Shown: positions 13,281-26,980 of the stretch, piece after piece
How positions within the stretch are numbered: position 1 is the first letter of the stretch
How the letters are laid out: the number at the start of each line of letters is the position of its first letter
From: Flaccisagitta enflata
Lineage: Eukaryota; Chaetognatha; Sagittoidea; Aphragmophora
Direction: 5' to 3'
DNA: 64,000 nt
Assembly: GCA_965153355.1 (NCBI GenBank)
Contig: OZ231127.1
Span: forward strand, 41,540,001 to 41,604,000
Position numbers and translations under genes: made by a program
The notes under the pieces: generated by a model
What the model saw: only the letters and a program-made list of their open reading frames with translations
What the model was told of the DNA's origin: nothing
Databases searched by the model: none

Positions 13281-14060
13281 GACTTCGTCTCTTCGACTTT
13301 TTTCCAAACTATGGAACAAAATCAAAAACATTTTTAACATATGATTGATATTGTACATCTCTCTGCTCGTCCTAAATCGGTGTTCCGCTTTGTCCATCTC
13401 TATCGTGGTTGTTTGACTTTGTGAATGCGTCGATTGGCCGATCCGGATCGTTTCTTTCTTTTTTTCACTTTAACAATTTTGTATGTTTAAAGCTGCAAGG
13501 AGGACCGCACTACACCGCCCCTAGAACTACATTCCCCTACCCTTGCGTTCTCTTTCTAATGCAAAACATCAGATGAAAGACGGAGGAGAAAAAAAACACA
13601 AAAAAAGATTGTGTTTGAACATAACTTATGAGTGTTGGAGCTAGGAAACAAAGCGAGGCAATTCCCACTGCCGCCTTTCAGCCGTCCGGCAGCGTGTTAA
13701 CTGTGTTATTCTCGAGACAAGTTAATTCCAAAGATGAATTATAAGTTTTTCTCTCTCTCTTTGCCTTTCGTTTGGCGAGAAACAAAAAAAGAAAGAAAAA
13801 GAAAATGAGGTCAAGCTTCAAGACTGGGCAATTTTTTCCCTTTGCCACCAACCCTTAAATGGGTAAAACCGTTGAAATCACTCATCATCGTCTGTATCAT
13901 TCACCAGACAAAATAGATTGGTAATTTTGTTTTAAATTCGCTTGATAAGCGATATCTGAGGCTTACTACTCCTGTGGTCTTGGCCATCTGCAAGCAACTT
14001 GGTCCTGTATGCCGCCTTTGATGATCCTTGCTTGCGGGATGCTAGAGTAGATATTTATTT
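13281..14060. other. Non-coding stretch, nothing recognised
   Basis: Mixed composition with short frames only. No repeat family or coding signal that I can support. Confidence 0.35.
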
Positions 14061-14527
14061 TTTGGGCAGCGGCCCCGAAGCGGCCGATGACCTATTCTTT
14101 CAAACAGGGGAAATTTCTCCTTTCTCTCTTTCTCCTCCTCCTATTTTTTCTTCTCCTCCGTGCCCCCCCCCCCTCAAGGCCCAAATCCTAGTCTCAAGGC
14201 CCAAATCCTAGCCTTGAGGCTCAAATCACAGCCTTGAAGCTCAAATCACAGCCTCGAGGCTCAAATCCTAGCCTTGAGGCTCAAATCCCAGCCTTGAGGC
14301 TCATATCCCAGTCTCGAGGTTCAAATCCCAGTCTCGTGGCTCTAATCCCAGTCTCAAGGCCCCAATGCCGCCCACCAGGCTCTAATTCCAGCTTTGAGGC
14401 TCAAATAAAAACTGCATAGGTCATCAGCCCCTTCAGGGCGGCTGGCCCTCTAACCACCTCACACCCACATATAATCACATAGGGGCAACGGGTACCGCTG
14501 ACCATCTAACGCTTTTTCGACTATGAC
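14061..14527 (+). mobile_element. Family C foldback element
   Basis: Starts GGGCAGCGGCCCCGAAGCGG. About 12 units of GGCTCAAATCCCAGCCTTGA follow, then CATAGGTCATCAGCCCCTTC and a tail ending ACGCTTTTTCGACTA. Same plan as the copy at 0.54 kb. Confidence 0.8.
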
Positions 14528-15822
14528 TGTTTTACAGAAAGCAGCTACATAAGACATAAGACAGTATTAGTGGCCGTCGCCCCGAAGTAGAGGATATCTA
14601 AAGAGGGTTATTCATGAATAACCGGAGGACGAGCAGTCGCAGGAGAAGAGGACATGGAATAAATGAAAAACACGGAGCCAGTGATGGTGTTATGTTGTGG
14701 TCTACCACAGCACAACGCCACTTTTCTGATGGACCATCAGCGATAGTGTCTCGGTATAATTAACAAGAGCGGAAGATAACATCAAGTGAAAAAGTTGTTT
14801 TTTGCCTTCTACGTTACTCGACTGTTTTTCCTCTGGCACATTTGGACTCGTTTGTCTTTTTGTCTTCTTCATTTTTGGATTTTTGGTGTCATTAATCCCA
14901 AACTGAAGGCGTTTGTAACTGAATTATGAGTCCAGTTTGTCACAGGCATGGTTGTGGTAACTTTCTATCCATGAGTGAAAACACTCTAAATGAAAAATCG
15001 TCATACGGTGTGACAACGTTTAATCAACCACGTCAGTCTCTCCACTACGCGTTTTGAAGCGCTTTTGTGTTTGGAGCTCTCGCTCTAGTACGTCAGTACG
15101 TCGGCCCGTGTCCAGGATATTGACAGCGTGTGTTCATTTTGGCCCTCCGGTATTTGTTTCCTTTAAAGAAATCATATTATCTTGACAGTGATAGAACTAA
15201 TGTCAGCGACATTCAAATACATTCAGTTGTTCCCTGAGGTAGCAACCAGGAGCGAAGATCTACATGGGTTCGAATCTTTACTAAATTTTCAATCTGCAGA
15301 GTCTGCTGCATAAATCTTTTAAAAGTTTTCGGATTTTTGAAGAGCAACCCCATGGCTACGCTGTTTTTGAAAGGTCTCATCGCCATCGGTTCTGACCGAC
15401 GAACAAATGTTATCTTGACGCGATATACTTATACACTAACTCCACTATCAAAAATGGCAAAAAAAAAAGAAAAAAAAAAAAACAACTCTCACACTCAGAG
15501 CCCTACCAAGGCTAACGCCGTGGTTTGTTTTTGATTTTAGGTTTGAATATACTTTTGTGGGTTTTTTTTTCGGCTTGTCGTGGCAAATGGGCAACGATCT
15601 ATCACACGCTGCAGAGCGAATCACGCTCTACTGCCCCCCCCCTCCTCTCCACACCCTCCCCCCGCCTCTTCGCTCCCTCGCCCTCTCCTCTCCTCCCCCC
15701 CCCCCCCATCTTACATTTTGGCCATTTATGGAGCCTTACAAATTCTCGACGAGAACGAATGGAGAACTCATAAATAATCGAATTAGCAAAACACGATTTT
15801 CCCAGTTATCCTCTTAGGGCGT
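14528..15822. other. Non-coding stretch, nothing recognised
   Basis: No convincing gene. It contains a C-rich run near 15633-15710 and an A-rich run at 15460-15482. A GGGTTCGAATC at 15268 resembles a tRNA B box, but no cloverleaf can be drawn upstream. Confidence 0.35.
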
Positions 15823-16072
15823 GTTTCTAGTGAGCGCCAAAAACGCGTTTGTTCCCGTGAAACGCGATAACAGCGTGAACACATATTTAAGAATTTCAAC
15901 TGTCCCACGAGGGAGTGAGCGAGCCCGTGAATGGAGCAAGAGCAAAGCAAGCGTAGCGAAGCGAAGCGGAGCGCTGCGGAGCGAGTGAGCGGTGCGGGCG
16001 AACGAACGTAGCGAGCGACCGAGTGGCCCTTTCAAAACGCGATCGTCTTTGACAAGAAACGCCCCCTTAGAA
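15823..16072. mobile_element. GC-rich repeat with GGGCGTGTTTCT / AGAAACGCCCC ends
   Basis: Imperfect inverted ends (GGGCGTGTTTCTAG and CAAGAAACGCCCCC) enclose a purine-rich run of GAGCGA/GAAGCG words and GAACGAACGTAGCGAGCGACCGAGTGG. The last phrase recurs at 38625-38655, with AGAAACACTCCCC after it. It is probably a short hAT-like element, but no target duplication was found. Confidence 0.5.
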
Positions 16073-16316
16073 GAACCTTCTATCTCATATCCTCTGTGCT
16101 CTCTGATGTTAGATTCTAGCACCCCCCGTCCTTTTTCCAGCGACCATGACCTTCCGAGAAATGGCCTTTAGATACAATATGTTGGATCTGATTCGAACTA
16201 CTAAATCGATTCACGCAATTTACAAAAGACACAAGAAAATTATGCTTGACGTCCAAAGAATAAGATCCGATTATCTTATAAAGATTTCATCGATGCGAAC
16301 AGCGAACACGGCTTTT

Positions 16317-16592
16317 TTAGATGCGTCCTCGCATCTCTAAAAGAGGGTCTGTCCGTCCGTCCGTCTGTCCATCCATCCGTCCCTCCGTTGTCCGTTACGC
16401 CTCCTTGAAAATTGCAGTTTTTGGCACTTTTCAGCCGCGAGGATGTCATGTATCAAGTAATTAGAATATTTTGAGAGCCTCATTCGATACTATGTCTTCA
16501 TCTGTCTGTCCGTCCAAGTCTAGCGCCAAAGTCAATACACGCAGAGACGCAGTCAGGACGCATCGTTGCCTGATCGGGCTTGATTACTGATC
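16317..16592 (+). repeat. Family B dispersed element
   Basis: Begins with the AGATGCGTCCTCGCATCT hairpin and AAAGAGGGTCTGTCC. A (GTCC)n run, GCCTCCTTG, a second GTCC run and CAATACACGCAGAGACGCAG follow. It ends GCATCGTTGCCTGATCGGGC. Non-coding. Confidence 0.75.
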
Positions 16593-16879
16593 CCAGGGTT
16601 TACGTCCTGTTGTTTCCCCCTCGAGATTCTTAACAAATCTGCAATCATCCTATTTCCACTCTTTCTCAATCTTTTAGACTAATTCTTTTCCATCAACTCT
16701 TGTTTGGCTGTGTTCTCGAAATAGTTGTTAACCATTTTCATATCCATTTACAGTTTGTTCTCTCCTATGCCATTGTCCATGTCCAGGCCAAAATGACAGG
16801 CTCGGGAATATGACACTCAAGATAGCAAAGGAACTAATAATCATCCAACGAATATCAGGAAGGTTCACTTAATCACTTA

Positions 16880-17315
16880 ATACCAAAACGAAAATTTTTT
16901 TACTTCAAAATTTTTTTTAAATGCCGTAAAATGCTGTAAAATTGGCATTTTTGACTGTTTTTTTAGTCAAAAGTCGCCGCTATGGTCAAAAGATGGGCAA
17001 ACAATAATTATTTGGCACTAAGACACATTCATGCATAAGTACAGGCCAACCCATCATCATTTAGTATCATCTTACGCCGTAATATGCCGTAAAAAGCCGT
17101 AAAAATGGCATTTTTGACAGTTTTCTTGGCCCAAAACCACCGCTGTGGTCAAAAAATGGGCAAACAATGATTATTTGCCCATCTTTTGACCATAGCGGCG
17201 GTTTTGGACCAAAAAAACTGTCAAAAATGCCAATTTTACGGCTTTTTACGGCATTTTATGGCATTTAAAAAAATTTTGAAGTAAAAAAATTTTCATTTTG
17301 GTATGTAGTGATAAA
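16880..17315. mobile_element. Three-armed foldback element with GCCGTAAAA arms
   Basis: The arm ACTTCAAAATTTTTTTTAAA-TGCCGTAAAATGC..GGCATTTTTGAC..CCGCTATGGTCAAAAGATGGG at 16900-17010 is repeated in the same orientation at about 17073-17172. It is then inverted at about 17175-17310, where the junction GGGCAAACAATGATTATTTGCCC is itself a palindrome. Terminal words ATACCAAAACGAAAATTT and AAATTTTCATTTTGGTAT match. Confidence 0.75.
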
Positions 17316-17389
17316 GTCAACCTCCCTGAGGCCCAAACCACTTGCCATTATGACCGAGAATTTTTCTTGACCTATGAAAGCCTCCCCCG

Positions 17390-17565
17390 TGGCGTGGTGG
17401 GGGTGGGCAGGGGCCATATTTGAGGTTACTTGATCATTTGGGCAGGAGCCGTGAGGCTAAAGACCTTAAAAAAAAACAAAAAAGTAAAGTGTGACGGACC
17501 GATGGACGGACCGACGGACGGACCGACGGACCGACAAAGCGGGGTGTAGAGTCGCGTAGCATGCG
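17390..17565 (+). mobile_element. Family A element, 5'-eroded copy
   Basis: GGGTGGGCAGGGGCCATATTTGAGG, TCATTTGGGCAGGAGC, an A-rich segment with GTAAAGTGTGACGG, a (GACC/GGAC)n core and the hairpin GTCGCGTAGCATGCG. The CAAGGCCGGATAC start is replaced by unrelated bases. Confidence 0.75.
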
Positions 17566-17571
17566 TCTTTG

Positions 17572-17699
17572 TTCCACCATCGCGACGCCACACAGGCCTT
17601 CATGGACGGCATACACAGCTGCGTCATGACCGACCAACCACTCCAGATGCGCCAAATTGTCAAGGCCCTCGTCGATCTCGTCCTTGGATTAGCAAAATG
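17572..17699 (+). pseudogene. Coding-looking fragment (possible 3' exon)
   Basis: About 42 codons in one open frame end in TGA at 17697-17699. Third positions are mostly C or G, quite unlike the surrounding AT-rich DNA (for example CAC CAT CGC GAC GCC ACA CAG GCC). The predicted peptide contains DATQAFMDGIHSC and QIVKALVDLVLGLAK. I do not recognise a family. It abuts the hairpin end of a family A element, so an upstream part may have been cut off or may lie beyond an intron. Confidence 0.3.
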
Positions 17700-18375
<676 letters not shown>

Positions 18376-18381
18376 AGGGAC

Positions 18382-18588
18382 AAGGCCGGATACAGGGTCA
18401 AAAAGTACTTACTTGTAGGTAGGCAGGGGATTTGATGCGGGTGGGCAGAAGCAGTAATGCTCAGATATCACTATTTTGGCCGATTTTACGTCATCAAAAA
18501 GAAAAAAGAAAAAAAAAACAGGCGTGATCAACGGACCAAACAACCAACCGACACACCCTCATATAGAGTCGCTTAGCAAGCAACTAAA
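18382..18588 (+). mobile_element. Family A element, diverged copy
   Basis: AAGGCCGGATACAGGG start, GGGTGGGCAGAAGCAG, an A-rich segment, a short ACCAAACAACCAACCGAC core, then TATAGAGTCGCTTAGCAAGC in place of the perfect hairpin. Confidence 0.7.
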
Positions 18589-18726
18589 TCTCCTTCCTTT
18601 TAATTCAATAAAATTGCAATTCTTAATGGACTTATCAGGAGGAAATTGAACCGACTAAATTCTACAAGGCGGTTGCATGACAGTTTTTGCCCCTGTCCTT
18701 ATGTGTCACTGCCTTTAGCTCTCACT

Positions 18727-18728
<2 letters not shown>

Positions 18729-18770
<42 letters not shown>
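18729..18770. repeat. (CT)n microsatellite
   Basis: About 21 CT units. Confidence 0.95.
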
Positions 18771-18775
<5 letters not shown>

Positions 18776-18919
18776 GCTATAGTACTTCATATTTTTTGTT
18801 ATGGCGATGTTATTCTGAACACTGCTTCCGCATGAATGGGATGGCATTTTCCTTTTCACTGCGCCGTTGCTTTCTCAGCTACTATATGATGCTGTGATAC
18901 TGAGTTGCCTATTTCTTTT

Positions 18920-19240
18920 TAGATGCGTCCGTCAGGAACGCATCTTTATAAGAGGGTCTGTCCGTCCGTCCGTCCGTCCGTCCGTCCGTCCGTCCGTCCG
19001 TCCGTCCGTCCGTCCGTCCGTCCGTCCGTCCGTCCGTCCGTCCGTCACGCCTGTGCAAAAAACGCGTTTCTCGGCTGATTTTGGCCACGGTGAGATCCTA
19101 CACTGAAACAAACGATCAACCAACATGTTTTGAGAGTCTTTTCACCCGTCGGATCGTCCATCTGTCTCTCCATACACATGTCACATGTTCAATACACGCT
19201 GAGACACAGCCCGGACGCATCGTTGCCTGGTCGGGCTTGT
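18920..19240 (+). repeat. Family B dispersed element with long (GTCC)n core
   Basis: AGATGCGTCCGTCAGGAACGCATCT hairpin, TATAAGAGGGTCTGTCC, then about 22 uninterrupted GTCC units (18959-19046). Next come ACGCGTTTCTCGGCTG, CCACGGTGAGATCC, CAATACACGCTGAGAC and the end GCATCGTTGCCTGGTCGGGC. This is the best copy of the family in the window. Confidence 0.8.
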
Positions 19241-19247
19241 TTTTTTT

Positions 19248-19390
19248 CTTTTAAGTCGTGTGCACGCGACTCTACAACCCACTCTGTCAATCGGTCAGTC
19301 GGTCTGTTGGTCGGTCTGTCACACTTAGCTTTTTTTCGTCTTTTTACATCATTTTAAGTCAGTTTAAGTCATTTTAAGTCAATTTACAGT
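19248..19390 (-). repeat. Family A remnant, subtype 2
   Basis: AAGTCGTGTGCACGCGACT hairpin, TACAACCCACTCTGTC, a GGTC core, then (TTTTAAGTCA)n. The same order occurs at 53.1 and 54.0 kb. The GCCTTGTTT end is missing. Confidence 0.65.
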
Positions 19391-19920
19391 AGAGTGCATA
19401 CTAAATGAGTTGTAGGTCGAATATCAAAAAGTGCAAGGGTCAATTTTTTGGAAATATGGTCTACTTGGAAGAAATAATCGATTTTGGTCAAAAAACTTTG
19501 ACCGGCCTTCCATAGAGACATTTTTGTGATATATCGGATTTTCATATGCAAATAGGGATTAAGCACCACCAGAGAGGGCTAAATTATTTGATAGTTTACA
19601 TTATTTCTTTCATAGTTTCTAAACGTATGGGAGAAAAAGCTTGTAACTGGTCTTACTTGAAAGATATCTAATGGTAGAATATGAAACACGAGAAAACAAA
19701 GGATAGGGGCTCTGGGGGACCCTCTGGGGGCCCCATTTGAGCCCCATTGGGGCCCTAAAGTGGCAGAATAGTTGAATACGACCCTGGTAATAAGATGTTT
19801 CTGCTTCATAGTTGTTGGAGTTTTAGTTTTGCAGGTTTTATTAGTTCCTCTTGAGGAGGGGAACAAAAAAAAACAATAAAGGGCCCCTCGATTGGGCCCC
19901 CAAGGGATTAAGGTAAAATT
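19391..19920. other. Non-coding stretch
   Basis: Mostly unrecognised. A GC-rich patch at 19705-19755 contains overlapping palindromes (GGGGGCCCC, TTGGGGCCC), and GGGCCCCTCGATTGGGCCCC recurs at 19880-19905. Confidence 0.35.
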
Positions 19921-19921
19921 G

Positions 19922-20117
19922 TTTTTAAGTCGCGTGCTACGCGACTCCACATCCCGCTTTGTTGGTCGGTCGGTCAGTTGGTCTGTTGGTCACACTTTAC
20001 TTTTTTTATGATTTTTATGTTTGGACCTCACCGCTCCTGCCAAAATGGTCTAGTGGCCTTAGATATGGCCCATGCCCACCCGCATGCGACTTCGGTAGCC
20101 GTGTATCCGGCCTTGTT
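19922..20117 (-). mobile_element. Family A element, full-length copy
   Basis: Reading leftmost first: AAGTCGCGTGCTACGCGACT hairpin, CACATCCCGCTTTGT, GGTC core, CACACTTTACTTTTTT, GCTCCTGCCAAAATGGTC, GCCCACCCGCATGCGAC, and the end GCCGTGTATCCGGCCTTG. It is the reverse complement of the 6.9-kb copy. Confidence 0.85.
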
Positions 20118-20199
20118 TTTTTCACTTGAAGTTGGTTAGATCATCTTTCCCTTCCAAAATGATTGATACATTAAAAGATAGTTTTTCAATCATTCATTC

Positions 20200-20270
20200 T
20201 TTCATTCATTCATTTATTCATTCATTCATTCATTCATTCATTCATTCATTCATTCATTCATTCATTCATT
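20200..20270. repeat. (ATTC)n microsatellite
   Basis: About 17 ATTC units. Confidence 0.95.
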
Positions 20271-20604
20271 TTTAAAAATATGGTCCGCTGCTCACACTTG
20301 TACTCAAGACTTGCAACTTGACATTGATAAAACAATGGTGGTTTGACGTTTTTTTTTTTTTTTTTTTTTTTTTTTTGGGTTTTCAGATTTCTTTTTTTTT
20401 TCAAATAATTCATAACGTGAAAATCACAATCAATGTGCCTTTCCGCAAGTCTTATATTGATTCAAATTTGGAAGACTTGTGAAAAACTGGCGCTGATTTT
20501 TAACCACAAAGGAAAAAAAATGTAACAAGAAAAATTGAAACAAAAGAATAATGAGAATAATTAGATTTTGAGGAATAATTAGAATTCAAGAAATAATTGA
20601 ATTT

Positions 20605-20697
20605 TACAGTAAGTCTTTTGGTCTTTTGGTCTTTTAGTCTTTTAGTTTTATGGTCTTAACAACCGCATGCGACTGTGATGTGTTGGCCTTGTTCTTT
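20605..20697 (-). repeat. Family A remnant, subtype 2 right end
   Basis: (GTCTTTTAGT)n run, TGGTCTTAACAACCGCATGCGACT and GTGTTGGCCTTGTT. This is the end seen in the full copy at 37.8 kb. Confidence 0.6.
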
Positions 20698-20804
20698 TAA
20701 GGGTGGGACGAGAATTCGGTCTCGTGTAAGATTCTGCACCTTCCGTGACTGTGACTTGGCGCGATAGTTCGAATTGTCTCGACATCCAAACGGTCTATGA
20801 ATAC

Positions 20805-21085
20805 ACAAGGTCGTTAGACCTAAGTCGCGTGCATCGGTACTTTCAGAAATAGTCAGACAACAAAAGATAGACCGATGCTCGGATAGACAGACAAAAAGGA
20901 GTGACCAATTGACCAACAAGTGCTTATTGAAAGTGTCTTTGAAACGTTCTTTTAAAAGAAAAAAAGTGTAATTGAAACCGTCATAAAACTTTTAAAACTT
21001 TTTTTAATCCGCTTTGTGACCGGCCGACCATCCGACCGACAGACCAAAAAGCGACTTATACTATAAGTTATAGTGTCGCGACTAA
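20805..21085 (+). mobile_element. Family A element, subtype 3
   Basis: ACAAGGTCGTTAGACCTAAG, GTCGCGTGCATCGG, AGTCAGACA, GACCAACAAGTGCTT, CTTTGTGACCGGCCGACC core, then AAAGCGACTTATA and a damaged hairpin end GTCGCGACTAAC. Same order of motifs as the copies at 24.3, 44.1 and 58.3 kb. Confidence 0.7.
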
Positions 21086-21485
21086 CAAGGGATGAAATCC
21101 GAACACGCTCATGGAGGCTTACAATTTACCGCAATGTGAACTCTAGTCCAGGCATGCATATTGTAGAGTAGCAGGTAGCGCCGCTACTCGGAAGGGCAGG
21201 GGGTAACTCGAAAGGCTTTGGAGAAAAAAAAAAGAAAAAAAAAAAACACACAAAATATTCATTTCCACTTCCTAAAGAAATTTCAGGATTTTTAGATTCT
21301 AGAACTTATACAGAGTATCCCGATGACAAAAATGAGTGTAACCGGTGGTATTTACACACTTGAAGATGTCCCACTATGCGCGGAATACGTCTTTGATACG
21401 TCCTTAGCACGTAGGTCCCCCAACACCAGGATGGAATGGATGCTGGAATGCTGGCTTTAACCGCCTGCTTTTATTTTTCGTCAAA
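21086..21485. other. Non-coding stretch, nothing recognised
   Basis: A small palindrome (GTAGCGCCGCTAC at 21176-21188) is the only structure noticed. Confidence 0.35.
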
Positions 21486-21615
21486 CCAAAAACAACAAAA
21501 ACAAAAACAAAAACAAAAACAAAAACAAAAACAAAAACAAAAACAAAAACAAAAACAAAAACAAAAACAAAAACAACAAATACAGCAACAGCAGCAGTAG
21601 CGTTAATGAAAGCGA

Positions 21616-21651
<36 letters not shown>
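21486..21651. repeat. (AAAAAC)n and (CAA)n
   Basis: About 14 AAAAAC hexamers at 21490-21572, then (ACA)n at 21618-21651. Confidence 0.95.
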
Positions 21652-21653
<2 letters not shown>

Positions 21654-21656
21654 GTG

Positions 21657-22053
21657 GAGTTAGATTGGATTGAAGCCTCTCGGCTGGGGTTGGAGCCTCA
21701 TGGCAAAGGTCCCAGCCTTGAGGCTGGAATTGGACCCTGGAGGGGGGATTAGAGGCATACGCTGGGATTGGGGCCTCAAGGCCGGGATTGATGTCTCAAA
21801 GCTGGAATTAGAGCCTTGAGGCCGGAATTGGAGCCTCGAGGCCGGAATTGGAGCCTCGAGGCCGGAATTGGAGCCTCAAGGTCGCTATATGAGCCTCGAA
21901 GTTTGAATTGGAGCCTCAAGGCTAGGATAAGGACCTGGAGACTGGGTTTAGAGCCCCGAGGCGGGGGGGACGGAGGTTAAGAAGGAGGAGGAGAAAATTT
22001 CCCATATGTGTGAAAGCATAGGTCATCGGCCCCTTCGGGGCCGCTGCCTTGAA
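21657..22053 (-). mobile_element. Family C half-element
   Basis: An array of about 14 units of GGCCGGAATTGGAGCCTCGA leads into GGAGGAGGAGAAAATTTCCC, ATGTGTGAAAGCATAGGTC and GGCCCCTTCGGGGCCGCTGCC. Only the GGCAGCGG end is present. The other end is replaced by CAA repeats. Confidence 0.75.
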
Positions 22054-23400
<1,347 letters not shown>

Positions 23401-23597
23401 TTTGATTGTTCTGCAAAGCCTCCCAAACCCATTCAAGCGCCGATACACAGTTCCGGTTGAAAGGTCGAAATACGTGAGTTACGTGACGATAAGAACTTTG
23501 ACTCGCTTGAACAGTCTGTGCTGATTCTCTAGGCAACTTTTGGAGAGTTTGAAACCCTTCCCCCTTCCATAAGGATAAGGACGGAAAGAGAAGGGGT

Positions 23598-23832
<235 letters not shown>

Positions 23833-24281
23833 GGCTGTGATGATGACTTGGACGATTTTCTTATTACAGTCTAGAAAAGACTGAATGACACAAAATAACT
23901 GAGAATAACTGAAATGTGGACTATAGAAGACTGCGACAAATGAAAAAGAGGAAAAAAAAGTAGTGACGTGTAAAATTGTAAAACAGTGGTACCCTTTGTT
24001 CTTTGTTCTTTTCGGTAAAACAAATAAAAAGTAAGTGAAGCCCAAGGGAAAGAAGAAGTGAGTTCTTGGAACCTGGAACATGGGACATGGATATATTCAA
24101 GTGAAGCTCAGATCAAATACGATAATTAAGGAGCTAGAGGAGAAGAGGGAGAGGGGGATGAACCAGAATGAATAATCGTTTTTTTTTTTTTAAATTTTGT
24201 GATTGCCCTAGACAACTGTGTTACAACAGTTAATCGCGAAGGCCCTCATTATTTTCAGATAAGAACTTGTGTGTTCTGCTT
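23833..24281. other. Non-coding stretch, nothing recognised
   Basis: A-rich sequence without supported features. Confidence 0.35.
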
Positions 24282-24527
24282 TTTAGTCGCGTGCTCCGCG
24301 AATCAATAAGCCACTTTTTGGTCGGTCCATCTGTCGGTCCGTCGGTTGGTTTGTCACAAAATTGTTTTGAAGGCTTTTCAAAGCGTTTTTTCTGTTTCTG
24401 AATGGTAGAAAAGAAACTTTGTGGAGTAAATGGCCATTTCAAATGTATTTTTGAAAAAAAATTGTCTGCCTGACTTTTTTTGAAAATGCCGACGCACGCG
24501 ACTTAGGTCTAATGATCTTGTTATAGC
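24282..24527 (-). mobile_element. Family A element, subtype 3
   Basis: TTTTTAGTCGCGTGCTCCGCG, GCCACTTTTTGGTCGGTCC core, TTTGAAGGCTTTTCAAAGCG, GAAATGGCCA-type middle, TGTCTGCCTGACTTTTTTTG, GCCGACGCACGCGACTTAGG and the TCTAATGATCTTGTT end. Inverse orientation to the 44.1-kb copy. Confidence 0.75.
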
Positions 24528-25111
<584 letters not shown>

Positions 25112-25837
25112 GACCCTACAGAAGTTGAATGTGAATCTCGTCCGAGTGACAGTTTTCTTGATGACAAGTTCGACTGGAGACAAATTGCAGTAATGCTTAG
25201 AATGAATGGAGGAAGAAAAAGAGGAGGAAGAAGAAAGGAAAGGAGACGTCAGCGGAGGAGATGGAGGGCCAACATGGAGAGTAGAAGGGCAATAAAAGGG
25301 AGGGGGGTCGTCATGGAATCTTGTATAAAGAACAAGCTGCATCATCGGGGATGAGGGAACGAGCGGTAATAGGCAGAGGGAAATAGAGATTCAGGAAAAG
25401 GTTTACCGATAAAGATTTATATTCTCAGTGTAGGCGAATTTACATTACTCTATAGAGTATATCCTATAGGCTATAGGCTATAGGACCCCTTATAGCCAGG
25501 TTTTACTATATCGCGGTTTAAGGCATTGATCGTGCAACGGGTGCCGTAACAGGTTTTTTTCTTTTTTTTCAATGTTTATCAATGCTCGACTCTACAGAGT
25601 CTTCAATTGCGACTGACTTATTTTAGATTGATGGTGTGACTCTCATAGTCAACATTATGATTTTTTGATTTTTTTTCCTCTTATTTTATATTGTCTGATG
25701 TTTTCTTTATCAAAGTTTTAAGGCTATTGTTGCTTCAAAATGAAGTTACCCTGAAATTTTTTTTTCTTTTATAGAATGTCAAATACTAGTGTAAGAAACC
25801 CCTTCAAAAAATTTCAGAAAATTGAAAAAACCCAAAT

Positions 25838-26130
25838 ATAGGCAATTTTTCAGACGCTCGCTAGCCTGACTGGGGCAACGGAGGAAGCTGAAATTTTTAC
25901 TGAAGATAGACAAGACATGTGGCCAGGGTAGACCTGTAAAAAAAATTTAAATTTTATTATTTTACATACAATAAATCCAAGAAGAAATCTGTAAAATGTA
26001 ACCATATAGAGGCTAGTAGCTTTTTTGGGAATTTGTTCCAGGTCTACCCTGGCCACATGTCTTCTCTATCTTCAGTAAAAATTTCAGCTTCCTACGTTGC
26101 CCCAGTCAGGCTAGCGAAAGTCTAGAAAAT
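25838..26130. repeat. Hairpin with about 90-bp arms
   Basis: The left arm 25850-25937 (GCTAGCCTGACTGGGGCAAC through GGCCAGGGTAGACCTG) is inverted at 26038-26120, with 2-3 mismatches and a loop of about 100 bases. It lies inside the 1.88-kb element. Confidence 0.85.
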
Positions 26131-26815
26131 TACCATCATTTTGTCATTCATTAAAGTGAAAATCGAAAGAAAATACACGGTAAAGATACAATTCATGAAC
26201 AATTTTTTTCATCAACTCTTTTTTAGCCTCCCTAACTATCAGTTTTAAAGCACAAATTCATGAAAGCAGTCAGCGTCTGTAGCTAGTGAGTAGATCGCCT
26301 GACATGAGCACTGTGATAATGCGCAAGGTGAGAATAGAAATCAATTTCTTGAAACATTGACATTGGAAGAAGAATTTGTGATTAAGGAAGGGCAGACGGC
26401 CCCCTTTAGTCTGTTGTTCATATCCTGCACTGATAAATTATTATTTTTTTTCCCCCTTTACTTAACCAAAGCATTCTTTGTTTTGTTTTTGCTTTGAAAT
26501 TTGGGTCAGGCCAGTACTATACAGTCGAAAATTGAAAGAGAGACCCTCAGTACGCATATTAGTCCAATCATCATGAAAACAGATTTTTGATTTGTCGCCT
26601 ATCTTGAGGAAATTTAAGCCTTAAGGGTTTTTGTCAAACTGTTTGCCTGTAACAAAAATTTCAAGCATTCAGGGTATTCATGGTTGTAACCAAAAAAGAT
26701 CATCTTTTTTCATGACATCTTTTTTTCAAACCGCCTTCAATTCTAAATGGTTTGAGCAACAGAAGTTCAATTGGTCCAAAATGAAAGATAATTTCATGAT
26801 GTTATTGGTGACATG

Positions 26816-26980
26816 TCAGTCTGTCAGTGACTTGGTAAGCCCGTTCACATGTCCTTTTGTAAGGTCATCTGACCACTGCTTTTTCAGCCATTCCATGAAC
26901 TCTTTTGGCACTGGCAAGACATTGCTGTCTGAAAGAGTAATAAACCCCTGGTGCAACTGCTCCTGCTCCCTTGCACTCAT
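26816..26980 (-). pseudogene. Coding-looking fragment in transposon-like element
   Basis: An ATG frame of 54 codons that reads as ordinary protein rather than low complexity (starts MSAREQEQLHQGF, ends KGHVNGLTKSLTD, with a tryptophan pair in EFMEWLKKQW). No family is recognised. Its position between the inverted arms of the 1.88-kb element suggests a remnant of the protein that element once encoded. It is too short to be functional as a transposase. Confidence 0.35.

Noticed and set aside
15190-15290. Possible tRNA gene (GGGTTCGAATC at 15268)
   Set aside because: A B-box-like word exists, but no acceptor stem, D arm or anticodon arm can be built from the preceding 60 bases.
16146-16340. 64-codon ATG frame ending in a family B hairpin
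   Set aside because: The peptide is plausible but short. Its last codons are the family B hairpin itself, and no splice or homology evidence supports it.
21657-21970. CRISPR-like regular 20-bp repeat array
   Set aside because: Units are contiguous and degenerate with no unique spacers. The array is half of a family C foldback.
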